From assembly GCA_004325065.1 (NCBI GenBank), contig PITI01000004.1, positions 1 through 56,807 of the forward strand: a stretch of 56,807 nt of DNA, in the 5' to 3' direction. The stretch is from Hamiltosporidium magnivora (taxonomy: Eukaryota > Microsporidia > Dubosqiidae). Below the pieces are notes generated by a model. It worked only from the letters and a program-made list of their open reading frames with translations, did not search any database and was not told the DNA's origin. How positions within the stretch are numbered: position 1 is the stretch's first letter; the number at the start of each line of letters is the position of its first letter. This document shows, one piece after another, positions 1 to 11,600 of the stretch. The translations under genes and the position numbers were made by a program.

Positions 1-45
1 CCAAGCAGAAAGTTTTTTATGTGGGTATCCTCTCTTCCCTCTTTA
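1..45 (+). repeat. Edge of GC-island repeat, truncated by the window start
   Basis: The first bases (ccaagcagaaagtttttt, then atgtggg and a pyrimidine-rich tail) match 48512-48551 with only a few differences. The window therefore opens at the border of a repeat whose fuller copy is the GC-richer island at 47925-48551. The rest of this copy lies outside the window. Similarity ends in the TCTTCCC-type tail, after which the two sites diverge, so this is probably the true edge of the repeated unit. Confidence 0.6.
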
Positions 46-176
46 TCATTTCAAAACAAAGAAATTAAAATATTAAAAAATGTATAACTTTTTTATAGAA
101 ATTTAAATTTCGCATTAAAATTTTGTTTTGCAAGTAATTGATTTTTCTATTCATATTTTACTTGTCAACGGCGAAG

Positions 177-1314
177 TGCGATTTATCAAAATCACCAAAA
201 TGCAAATATAAAGCGACTCTGACTTAGAGGAGCATTCTTTTTAGAACAACACAATTTGGTTAAACCATATTTTGTTCATAATATAACTCTGAACGACTAA
301 ATTCTTTAATTGGTAACGATTCGTTTCCGCCGTAAGTTATGTGATAAGAAACGTACAGAATAGATCTTCATCTTCAATGCAATTGAAAACAACAAAATTG
401 GAATTTATGGTGCAATTTATATCATTTTAAGATTTACGATTGAAGGGCCATATGATTTTATCAGAAAAATGCATGTTTTTCAGATGCCACTATAGCAGAA
501 TCTATTAAAGACCTGATTTCGCTAGTACAAAACGATTACTTATATTCCTTTACAAAAATTGGTGGATCTAGAAAAATAGTTTTAATAGGAAGATTGGTTT
601 TAAGCAAAAAAAGTATGATAAAAGTCGTCTTTTTAGCCAACCTTGGGTGTTCGGACTACTTAGAGAACGACAAAGAGGTTCTAAATTCAAATTGTTCTAA
701 ATAGAGCTCTTTAGGCGGTTTAAAAAGCCGTAGGTGATTCTATCTCTTTAATGCGCCAATTTTCTAGTGGTAAGGATATCGAAATTCAATTGCGAAGAAC
801 CGGCCTGATTTCCGGTTACTGCACTTTTTATCTTTATACAAGAAAGTTTGCGTTAGGCTGACAACCGACCAGTCAAAAGAAAATTTCAAGGAACGCCTAT
901 ATCTTGACGCAGCTACTTCATTTTTGGATTGTGTTCCATCAGTGGTAAATAGACGGGCTAAAAAAAATTATCTCTTAGGAAGTACATTATATTCCAATCA
1001 ACACCATTATTACCTTTCAAAATTACGAGAGAATCAAGATTTTTCTCATGATTGTTTGAACTATTTCACAAATATTGTTTTTAAATCGTGTATTGCATAT
1101 AATCACAATTGAAAACCTATGGTGAGATTCAAAAGGTTTTAAACAAGCATAATTTTAACAAAAAGCTTAAGTTGATGATTACATTTACGAATATGTTTTT
1201 AGGAAGAATCGTCGAGGTAAACTTGAAAGACACTGTTTTAAAAATTATTGGAACTTTTTATTACATAAAGTAGATATAATTTTACATGCTTATATTAGAT
1301 TAAAATTAAACTGA
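177..1314 (+). pseudogene. Decayed IS1595/Merlin-type (ISXO2-like) DDE transposase
   Basis: This is a relic of a cut-and-paste DNA transposon transposase, readable only by changing frame. In order there is a cysteine-containing N-terminal patch with a CDLSKSPKCKYKA-like reading at 177; a stretch from 483 containing KDLISLVQNDYLYSFTKIGG; after a frameshift near 606 the family hallmark KKYDKSRLFSQPWVFGLLRE; near 1024 LRE-x-x-DFSHDCLNYFTN; near 1100 an H-x-x-TIENLW block; and from 1174 to the stop at 1312 an open C-terminus containing YIYEYVFRKNRRGKLERHC. The first catalytic Asp, expected in an I-D-E-T context just after the IGG block, reads Gly (GGA at 588-590). The spacing between the WVFG and SHDC blocks is about 175 bases too long and contains a repeat also found at 24501, so another element is nested inside. 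No terminal inverted repeats were found. The family assignment rests on motif order and spacing. The element is certainly inactive. Confidence 0.75.
807..960 (+). repeat. Dispersed 150-bp repeat, copy 1 (nested in the transposase relic)
   Basis: This segment is similar to 24501-24650. Shared blocks include ccggtt-x-x-tgc-x-cttttta, gaaagtttgcg, ccgacca and ttggattgtgtt, in the same order and on the same strand. Here it splits the transposase relic. In the second copy the sequence just before and in this segment can be read as the reverse transcriptase QGDSLS-x-LLF motif with a few changes, so it may be a fragment of a non-LTR retrotransposon. That last point is inference. Confidence 0.55.
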
Positions 1315-4300
1315 TAAAAAAGGGTGAAAATAAAAAATTTCCTTCTAAAAAATTATCATTTCCTCTCTTTTATTCATCATAAGCCAAGCCAGAATATAGT
1401 TGAAGATTTTCGATCATTTTGCCTATATTCTCTTAAGAATCAGAAGTTGAATATTTTTACATGGAAAGTTTTTAATTAATCAAGAGAGCAGAAATTATAA
1501 TTTAAACCTCTATAGTCATACGAAATGTTTATGTAAACTGGCAAATTTTTCTGAAAAAATGATCTTGAAAATAAATTCAACTATGCCTAGCGAAATAAGC
1601 ATCCAATCAAAGCTTGACACGATACAAGAGGCATTGGTGAAAGACAAGTGAATATTTAGGTTAAAATATATTTTATTATACTGATATAAATGAAATGCAA
1701 ATATTATTTTGAAAGACATAGAATTTAATCCGAAAACATAAATAAAAGGTTATTCGAAACCCCACAAACTTCCTAAGATTATAAAACTTGGAAGTTTAAA
1801 AATAAAAATTCTAAGTTTTAACTTAAAATGCTTGGTTTGGATCTAAAAAAAAGATTTAAATCTAAAATGTCAAAACGATAATAAATTCTCCAGTCGGTAC
1901 TTAAGTAAGATATTGCGCATTTTAAGAGTCGGTTTTCCTCATATCGTTTGCAAAAAACCCACAAACGTACCGAGAAGACAAACATACTGAGGAATTCAGA
2001 ACTATTACCCAATTAACAACAAATACTTGAGATAAATTCATCCATGAATAATAAAGGTATTCTCATACAAAACCCGAGATTTAACCCCATCCGTAAGTGA
2101 ACCGAAATACAATAAGCAAAAGACGGAGCGCGATCATTTAAAAATTATTTTTATTTTCGTAATAACTAGTTATATTAAACAAAGATAAAATGGTCTGACT
2201 TTGGATATCATTTAACAACAAGAAACCCCGAATTAAAGACTAATTAAGAAACAAAAATAGTATTTAGATGGCATAGTAAAAAATGAATATATTCCGTGGT
2301 AATGCAATGATAAACAAAGCCATAATTGTCTGGATAGAAAATGTGAAAAGATCCATAATAATCAATGAAGTAACTCCAGTAAAAAGAAACTAGCTTTACA
2401 GGTAAATGATCTGTTCCAAAGTAGAAGCTATTGTAAATCTCGTGAAAACGAAATTCTTTTTTTCCAAAAAAAAATATAAATAGAAAAGTTATCAATTTCT
2501 TGTTCAAGCATTTATTTTTTAGAATTTGAATTACGCTTCTATATCATCAGCTTGTATTTAATTCGCAATTTTCTAATTTAAAATCCAGTGCTTTTAGTCA
2601 GTCGCCTTCGGCAATTTTCCTGTGATAATTAAAGTATTTCAAACTGGCATATTTTTCCACCTGTTTTAGTTATTATTTTAATTACTTAAGGCTTCGGTTT
2701 TTCATTTTCTGTTATATCAGTATTCTTTTTCCCACTTATTTTGTTTTTATTTGCTTAATATTTATTCTCGAAGTATAATGATCAAACTCAGATGGTTGGG
2801 TTCTCTTGAACAAATTTAAAAGACTAGAGTTATAGAAGATGTATTCAGTTGTAATTTCGAAAGCCGAAGATTCCGGGTTACCCGAAAACTAGTTTGCTAA
2901 ATTAAGTTAAAAAGGTTTAAAGTAATTTTTTTATGTACGAATGGAAAGAGAGGCGCTTAGTCTTGATAGATGGAAGTTGATTTTAAACGATGCCGAGGTC
3001 TTTAATTCGCCTTAATGAAATAAGAATTTAAGTAAGTATTTTTTCTTGTTACGGGTTTTTTATCCGATAAAAATTGGTTTTTTCAGCGGCTTAATGTATT
3101 AGTGTATTCAATGATTTATATAATTTACTAGCTATTCATTGACGAATATATAAATTCACACAGGTATAGTCACTCCATAAATTATTCTAACAAATATTGT
3201 ACAGATGAATCATTTTTTGAAATATAAACATATTTGCTAGGTGTTAATGCTTTAAAACATAAATTCTACTTAACTTTTTTGGCATCAGTAAATGAATGAG
3301 CTTTGAAAGAAAATCTGTATCGAGCGAGAAAATTGAATTTGATAAAAAAATAATTTAAAATATAGAATATATAGAAATGCTAGTATTAAAATACTACAAC
3401 CTAAAAGAATCTGTTAACAATATTCCTTGATACTTTTAATTAAAACAATATATATTCGGATATGTTTCTTGTTCGACTCCTTCATATACCATTAGTTGTA
3501 TAAGAATTTCACACAAATTAAGAAAATTTTTATTCGTAAAGAAACACTATAAATTAAGTTTTGGGTCTTTAAAACCAATTGAATATTTCGATATGTGTCC
3601 TAGTCTTCGGATCATAATTCAATTGTATAATAAAGAGAAATGACAACCTGTTAGCATAAATGCAAAAAGTATCTAGCTCGCTTTATAACACAAGAACAAA
3701 AAATTTTATATTAACATTCCAGTTCGATGGCTTTATGAAACCCAAGATGAATTTTACGTAATATAAAGAACATAAAGGATAATTTTTTTGGGTTCTATTA
3801 AAGCTTACTAAGCTACAAGGTTCTAAGAAGTATAGATGAAGGCTTTAGCAGAAACCTTCATATGAGCCAAAAATTGTATGGAAAATTTATGGTTATAATT
3901 ATTTTAATAAAATGTTTTAACTGTGTAGAATAAAAGCCAAAAATTTAAAATATGCCGAACTTTTTCTTTATTAAAGAAATATTTTTTTGACCGTGTTAGT
4001 CAAAAAATGTATTAGTATCTTGTTTTTTACTAAATTTTTTTTTCATTCTAAATGTGCTTGATTTTAAAAGTTTGAGAAAAAGGAGACATGATAAGAAACT
4101 GAAGAGGGTCAATACGCTGGCCTATTTAGATAAAGTATGAGAAATCAAAAACGTTCAAAAATCATACATTAGAATTTATAAACTTGAACATGAAATACTT
4201 TTATGGTCTAAGAACAAACAATAATCTTAGAAAGAGTTTGACATTTCTAAAAGAATATTTTTTGTGTCATAGAAGGCAAATAATCAAAAAAACTTTTAAA

Positions 4301-4394
4301 CATCTGAAGAATATTTACCAAAGTATTTAATCTATGATAAAATAAGAATCATCAAAAAAAATTCTGGAATAAGATTTATAATAAAACAAATTGA
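1315..4394. other. AT-rich gene-free stretch
   Basis: Both strands are closed by frequent stops, and the only frames longer than 60 codons start at non-ATG codons or have no protein-like composition. Nothing recognisable was seen. The last 30 bases before the gene at 4395 are A-rich without a C run. Confidence 0.6.
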
Positions 4395-5699
4395 ATGCTC
4401 TACATGCACATGGGGGTCAATTTCTTTCGCGCAAATTTATTGCTTGTATGTATGTTTGCAACATTTTTAGTGTTCACACATGATATAAATAAAGAATTTA
4501 ATATAGATGAATATAGAGATTTTTTTATTAAAAAATCTCTCAATTTATATGAGAAAGAAAGCAAACAGTTCAAAAACATCCCAAAGTTGATAGAATTAAT
4601 TGATTGTATGTTTTATGATGATCATCTTAGATTTGCTGTTGATTCATTATCGACATTTTTTTATTCAAAAAATTCAAAAAAATACAACTTTGATATCTAT
4701 AGACCGGATCTAAAAACAATTTTTAGATATGAACCAATCAAGATTAGAGGATTTGAAGTTGTTCGAATAAATGATAAAATCTGGTGTATAAATAGTATAA
4801 AACCAACCGCTTGTGCAGATGTAAATAATCGATTAGGACGTAATTTTAAGATAATTAACGAAAAGATTTTTAAAGCATTTTTGATAAACTTCTTTAAAAT
4901 GTACAAATGCATTCGAAAAATCTCTAAATTTTATGATACAAATGAAAATTCATATGTTTCGATAGAAGATATTACAAACAACACTTCTAAAAAAATACCT
5001 AGAAAATTTCAAAAGACAGATTCGTATTTGTTTCCATATCTGTGTAATGCATCATCTGTTAAGATTGAATCAGAAATAGAAACTGTCGATTTGGATTTCG
5101 AAAGAGCCAAAATGATTGAATCGTTTGAAATAAAATTTGGAAAATTTTCATATTTCTTCTATGGGTACTATAATTTATATATTATTGATAGAGACATTTC
5201 AGAATCCTATGAGGGCTCAAATATTTCGAAAATTTCAAAGAAAACAACGATTAGTTTATACAGAATCGATTTTTTAGATCCAATGCCTTTGGATCATTAC
5301 AAAAAAGTCACGTTTCCTGTTGAAAGAACATATTATTACGAATCATCACTTCAATGTATAAAATTCGAGTATTTTCATACAAAATATAGTGTCAATCATG
5401 ACAATTATCAATTTTTGATTCGCTTTACGGATTCCGACATTACATTTGAATTTAATTTTAATTGGTTCGCTGCTTGTGAACTAATCAAAAATTATACTCC
5501 AGCTACCACCATATACGTTTATTTAAAAATAGAAGGAGACAGGAATCTAGAGATAGTTGAAATGAAGAGATGTATAGACAAGAATTATTTTAGAGTTCTA
5601 AATGTGCTTGATTTTCATTCACGTCTTGGTCTGTTTTACATTAGAAATATAAAAGAACTAAACGAGGATATAGATCTAAAAAACATGTTCGAGTTCTAG
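4395..5699 (+). CDS. Hypothetical secreted or membrane-anchored protein, 434 residues
   Basis: This is an intact, intron-free frame and the longest open frame between 1 and 51667. I do not recognise the family. Residues 8-27 form a hydrophobic segment (VNFFRANLLLVCMFATFLVF) after a short N-terminus, consistent with a signal peptide or signal anchor. The remainder is soluble and rich in Phe, Tyr, Asn, Lys and Ile, with scattered single cysteines and candidate N-glycosylation sites (NNTS, NASS). No second membrane span or repeats were seen. Microsporidia encode many lineage-specific secreted proteins of this kind, so a host-interface role is possible but is inference. Met1, Met4 and Met6 are all in frame, and a GGGGG run (4412-4416) begins at Met6. 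Met20 (4452) is a further in-frame candidate but would cut into the hydrophobic segment. Unlike the two genes at the right end, there is no C run before the ATG. The gene is isolated, with about 3 kb empty on the left and tens of kb on the right. Confidence 0.85.
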   Translation: MLYMHMGVNFFRANLLLVCMFATFLVFTHDINKEFNIDEYRDFFIKKSLNLYEKESKQFKNIPKLIELIDCMFYDDHLRFAVDSLSTFFYSKNSKKYNFDIYRPDLKTIFRYEPIKIRGFEVVRINDKIWCINSIKPTACADVNNRLGRNFKIINEKIFKAFLINFFKMYKCIRKISKFYDTNENSYVSIEDITNNTSKKIPRKFQKTDSYLFPYLCNASSVKIESEIETVDLDFERAKMIESFEIKFGKFSYFFYGYYNLYIIDRDISESYEGSNISKISKKTTISLYRIDFLDPMPLDHYKKVTFPVERTYYYESSLQCIKFEYFHTKYSVNHDNYQFLIRFTDSDITFEFNFNWFAACELIKNYTPATTIYVYLKIEGDRNLEIVEMKRCIDKNYFRVLNVLDFHSRLGLFYIRNIKELNEDIDLKNMFEF

Positions 5700-8600
5700 G
5701 TTGAACAATCCAATATGCGTAGGTTGGTTCTTTAAAAGTAAAATATAACTAAATTCGAACATCTAGTATTGATCAGAGTATTTAAGTAAATTTAACAAAT
5801 TAAATTTTTATTCTATCATTTTTTAATTTATTTTAACAAATAAGTTTGAGAGAATTGTGAAATCCTAGATTGTTTTATTCTCAATTTGTTTATATAAAAA
5901 TCCTTTACACTTGATCTAAAAAGGGAAAATAACTTATCTTTTATTGCTACAAAGGCTGTTTTTATGCTTGAGGTCAATAAAATATTCAATTTATGAAATT
6001 ATTAAAAATGAATTTTTTTTTATCAAAATATTAGCTATTATAGAAAATAAACAATAGCCGGTGTAATTTACCGATTAAGAATAGGGAATGTATAAGATAA
6101 GTTCTGACTAGCTTTTTGCAAAATAGAAGTTTCAAAATAGAAAGAATATAAACTGAATGACCTTCTAGGTAAAATTATGAAAGATATGGTAATTTTTCAA
6201 TTTTTGATATATTGTGAAGCATAGCAGTTAAGATATGAAAGCCAAAATGGTAAAAAAGACATAAAAAGTGACTTGGAATCCTTTACTTTCTAAGTGGTAA
6301 ACGTTTCTTGACTTATATCACTTTTTATCTAACTCATAGAAATGGAATCGACAAAAATCAATGAAATATTGAAAAATAGAACTTTCAAAGTAAATAGAGC
6401 ACATAAGCACTTAAATAACTTGTAAAAACAAAGAAACTTGACGTAATATAAAAATAAACCAATGAATATGCAGATGTTTAATACTTGTCTACTACTCACG
6501 GATAAGATCTTATAAAAGCAGATTAAATATGCTATAAAGAAGACAGAACTAAGGAAAATACCAAATCTGTTTGTAAATTAAGCCCAATAGGGAAAATTCC
6601 TAGGTCAAACATTTTCAAAATCCAAATGAGAAGACTCGCAGACAAGAAAAATCCTCTTCCATAGAAACGAAAAGATTCAAAAAAACATAAGCAGTTTTTT
6701 AATTTACCTTGAGAATACGAAAAAGATAGTTACCGGAAATTTACTAAATATAATTGTATTAGTGTGTTTATGGTAAAAAAACAAAAAATTCATGAGGCAA
6801 ATTACAAAAGAGAGTCATATTTTCTGCTAATTAGAAAATTATTCATTTGTAAGCCACGCAGAAACGTGCATTTAGAGCAAAGAAGAAAGTTATATAAAAT
6901 ACTAAGCTTTTAATTAAGGGAATAGTAGACTGTATCCACTATGTTATGTATTATAAGTATTGATATTTCTTTATTATTTTATACCCCAGGGTATGCTTTA
7001 TACGATCTTAAGTTGTATAGAACATAAAAAGGGTTTCAAAACGAAGCTAACAAAACCAATGTACTATAGTTTTTTAATATTCTGCTTTATTCTATGAAAT
7101 TTAAAAGATATTTATTTAGGAAGAATACTTGCCAAACAATTTGTTCTACATTGAGTAATATACAAGATGCTAAGTAAAGCTTCTCGGAGGCATAGACCGT
7201 CGTCTATCAACTATAAAAAAGATTAACGCACTTAGAAAGAAAACGTTTAACAATTATCATTTAGCTCGAAAAAGAAAAACAAGGGCTAGCAACCTAAAAC
7301 TATTAGGGATTAAAAAGATTACAGGAAATCAATTTAAACTTCCTATGGTATGTCGCTCTGATAAAGCGTAAATTAACATATGGAAAGCCTGGCTTAATTT
7401 TACCTTACCTATAGTATGGAATAAGCCGCAATACATTTTCATGTGTTTTTTGAATTTTTTTAGTGTAAAAATATGAGTTTATACATATATTATCAGCATT
7501 TAAGCAGACATTATTATAAATTTCAAAAAGAAATCCTATGCAATGATATTCGTCGTATATATTTTTGTGTGATATAATAATATTTTAAACATTAGGATCA
7601 ATTAAAAATATATAAAGATTGACATACCGGGAAAAGGCGTTTCAAAAAACAAAAGCTTTTATTTTTTAGAATCTTAAGGTCTTTCAGTATGCGTTTTCAA
7701 GGTTTAATAAAACGAATTGTATAATCTCTATAAAAAGCATATTAGGATATTAGCAACAAAAAATCTAAAACAGATGATACTCTTTGTTAAAGAACATATT
7801 AAATACTAGTCAAACATCGTTTTTGAATAAATTTTAGGAAAAACAAGATTTCGAAGAAGGACGTGGTGCACTTATGATATCAAAAAAAGCTTTTCTTAAA
7901 GATTGAAACAGTCTTAATTTAAAAAATAAAAAAAAAAAAACTTCAATTCATTCAAAAATGAGCAAGTATTATTGCGCAAAAACTTTTATACGTAATAAAT
8001 TGATTTAATTCTGATCAATTATTTTAGCTGGATTATGTGGTGAATGTCATATAGCAAAAAGTATGTTAAATATCTGACCGGAATGTAAAGGGAACAGATA
8101 TCAAACTAGGTCAAATTTCATAAAGGTAAGTTTGATATGCAAAGCAAACATTAAGTTTGCAAATTTTAGACATCAAGTTACGAATATATAAATAGTAATA
8201 AGATAGTAATCCTAAAGATGGAAAATTAAAAAAAAATTAAGTATCTCAAGAAAATCATATCGCATTTAAATACAAAATTAAATTTAATCACGAGCAAAAC
8301 TCCGAAAAATTTTAAAGAGAACATATAAAAAAAATATAAAAAAAATTTCAAAGTTGTATAGTAAAAGAAATGATGAATAGGAGATTGTTGAAACTTCCAA
8401 ATTTCTTTAAAAACGCAAAATCAAGAAAGACCGCAGTGATGTCTGCTCCTACATTCGTGACACAACTGCATCGTTAGACAAAAAGAAAATGAAAATTCAT
8501 GGAGATATAAGAAATCAGCGAGCAAATGAGTTCTATGTGTAAAAAATTTTAAATAAGACGAAATCCACGCAAAATGTTATGCACCAAGCCTTCAGAATAA

Positions 8601-11600
8601 ATTATACGTTATAAATCGCAACACATTAATGTTGAATATGTATGAGTAACAAGTTGTATAACAGAAATTAAAAAAATATATTAATCCACAATAATAGAAG
8701 TATATATGAAATTTAGATTGTAAAATGAACAAATTACCGCCTAATGGGTTCGAAATTAGACGAAAGTGTGATAATAATTTTAAAATAAAAAAAACATAAA
8801 TCCTAGACATTATTGGAACCATTTTTGCTTTTTTTGATAATTATACAACATATATAATCTTAATCGTGAATATTTTAAACAATATGAACAAACGTCATAT
8901 GAGATGTCCCTGAAGAATCATAAAATTCTTATAAGAAAAGATTCAAATTCACACACTGGATCCAACAAGACTAAAAGGGTTCTTCGGATCGACAAATACA
9001 CAAAGTAAACCCTAATACCGAACAAAACAGACAACCTTTTCACAAATCTTTCACACGAAGCAAGTATACATGAACAACTCATACTCAAACAAACTTAAAT
9101 GTTAGTATGAAAAGAAATATAATCGATTCGAAACTAACTATTGATACAAATGTGTACATAATGTTGTTTACGAATAACATCAACAAAACATTGGTTCTTT
9201 CCTCTCCAAGTACACTATGGTGGGATTCACAAAAACTCATTGTATATTGACGATTATGACATTCAATTTTAAATAATTCGATCAAATATGCCTAGCATAA
9301 ATCTTGACACTGGTAGATCATTTAATTATACAAGCATGGTTTATATATAACGAATGAAGTTAGTCTCAGAGAATTAGATCCCTCTACAATAACATAATCT
9401 GAACATTGTTTTAAATATAAATTGCAGATTATAAACATGTGAACAAAGTAATATACAACAAGACCGAAAAATATCCTCAATAAGTTTTGATTATATTCTT
9501 TCTGTATTTTTTTTCTTATTGAATATTGACTTTCAATTTCATATGAATATATCTAAAAATATTAGGAGGATATATAGAGCAACATAACTTTTAAAGATTT
9601 ATATAAATATGTTTACAAATATTTAAGCTGATTGTGCGTTAATGAAAGCATTTTAAAAATTTTAAAAATTTACATTGTTAGAATATAAAAAGATTATTTA
9701 CTGCATTTTTTTGAATTTTATTTTCAAAGATGATATACCATGAAGAAATAAACAGATTTATAATGTATTTCCAATTCGTTAAATTAGTTGTAATGCAGTT
9801 ATAAAATGAATTATAAACTCTTGCGATATAATGATCTCGTTTTTATACAGATCAGGCAACAATCAAATATTGCAGATAATCAAGAACTAAATACAGAAGA
9901 AGTAAAAGACTTACGAATAATAAACACATATGATTAATTCTAAAATTTCTATAAAGTTGTTTTTGATTTGAATAATTTCTCAAAACATATTTTCTATCGT
10001 TTTCATAACACAAAGGTGCTTTTTTTCAAAAAATTTAGTAACAGAGATTAAATATAGCTAGAACAAATATGTTTAATATTGATATAACACACAGCAGAAA
10101 ACACAACTAAATACCTTATTTACAAAGAATTGCAGAAATTTACATTTCCTTTTTAAATATCGAATGCCAAACGAACCGAATCGGATACATAAACAAGAAA
10201 TTGTTTTCTCATAAATCCATCCTAGTTATATTAAAAATTTATGCCCGTATATCTATCTATTGCAATATATTCATATGTTGAATTTGATGTTTAAAATGAA
10301 TCATCATTGAAGCCGATAGCTTATTTATAAATAAAATCCATTATAATCGTTCCATGCATCATATTAAATGCATTTAAAGCCTATAGACGAGCAAATCTTT
10401 AATACATAATCTTTATTTTCGAGATGCTATTTTTATTTTGTCAGAAAGTCTTGTACGCCAAATATAATGTACTCGAAATAATCACTAGAAATCTTTTTAC
10501 GACAAAGATATCACATAAATGATGTTATATTTTTTAAATGTCGAAAACAACACTTTAAGAATATTTTTAAATCACATTTAATAGACAAAATATCGTAATT
10601 TCATAAATCATATTACATAGCCATATTTTATAATTTGTTTCATTTGAAACAAACAGCTATATGAATTACTAGACTCAAAGTGCAAATTCGTACTTGTACT
10701 AAATTATTCGGTTTCATACCAATGAGAATAAATTTTCTCTTTATGGGTTGCTGCAAAAATTCAGTATAATTATACAAACCTTCGCAATAATTGTGGATAT
10801 ATTTATTTTGATCTTATATGTAGGAATAGTATGTGATTGTTGTTATTTAATGATACAGTTGAAATGGAGTCAAGACAAATTTTTATTTTTTTTGTTTATA
10901 AAATTTACTTTTCGGAAAGATTCGAGAAAAAACTTTTTTTGAGAGATCTAGATAAATTTTTTTCAAATAATTTATATATCACGTAATAAATCAAATTTAT
11001 ATTTAATTCATAGTTTTAACTTTGTATTATAGACTAATATTATAAGTCGGAAATATGATTTAGTTATAATTATTTAAAGAAAATGTTAAAGTTCAAAAAA
11101 TGGCAAACCTTTGCCAAAAGATACATTATTTTTAAAACATATTAAAATTTATGATTCTTTTATAAAATACAATAAATATTTGTTAACGAATCATCTGTTA
11201 TTCGATAATTTAAATTCGATTTGGTTTTTCTGGAATTTATTTGGAACTAAATATGGAATTTTTTAATAGTCATATAGATTAATTATTCATGTACGAAGAA
11301 CAAAAAATATACCTTTTAGTGAAAATACAAAAATCTTATCCAAAAAAAAAACAGATTTACATTTATTATTCGATTTTCCTCGTTGTAAACCAATTTTAAA
11401 TTAGATTTCTATATTCCGAATTTGGGTTTCCAATATTCAAAATATATTTTTCTACGTTGACATTTTAACACCAAATAATCTCCTCATATTTATTTCACAA
11501 CAAGGCAAAATAAAAATTTTTCGGTTATTTTTTAAATCTCATACCTGAATACCTGTAAAAAAATATTTCTTTTCGAAGATTCAATACATTTTACAAATAT

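Noticed and set aside
3465..3485. T-loop-like gttcgactcc suggesting a tRNA
   Set aside because: The flanking bases do not form a 5-bp T stem, and no D arm or acceptor stem fits upstream.
4697..4912. 71-codon minus-strand frame
   Set aside because: It is antisense to the intact secreted orphan.
8740..8765. Second T-arm-like motif (gggttcgaa between ctaat and attag)
   Set aside because: The loop would have 9 bases and no other tRNA arms are found on either strand.
9200..9290. ctatggtgggattcac resembling the transposase C-terminal LW block at 1120
   Set aside because: Only about 15 bases are similar, and neither neighbouring family block is present.
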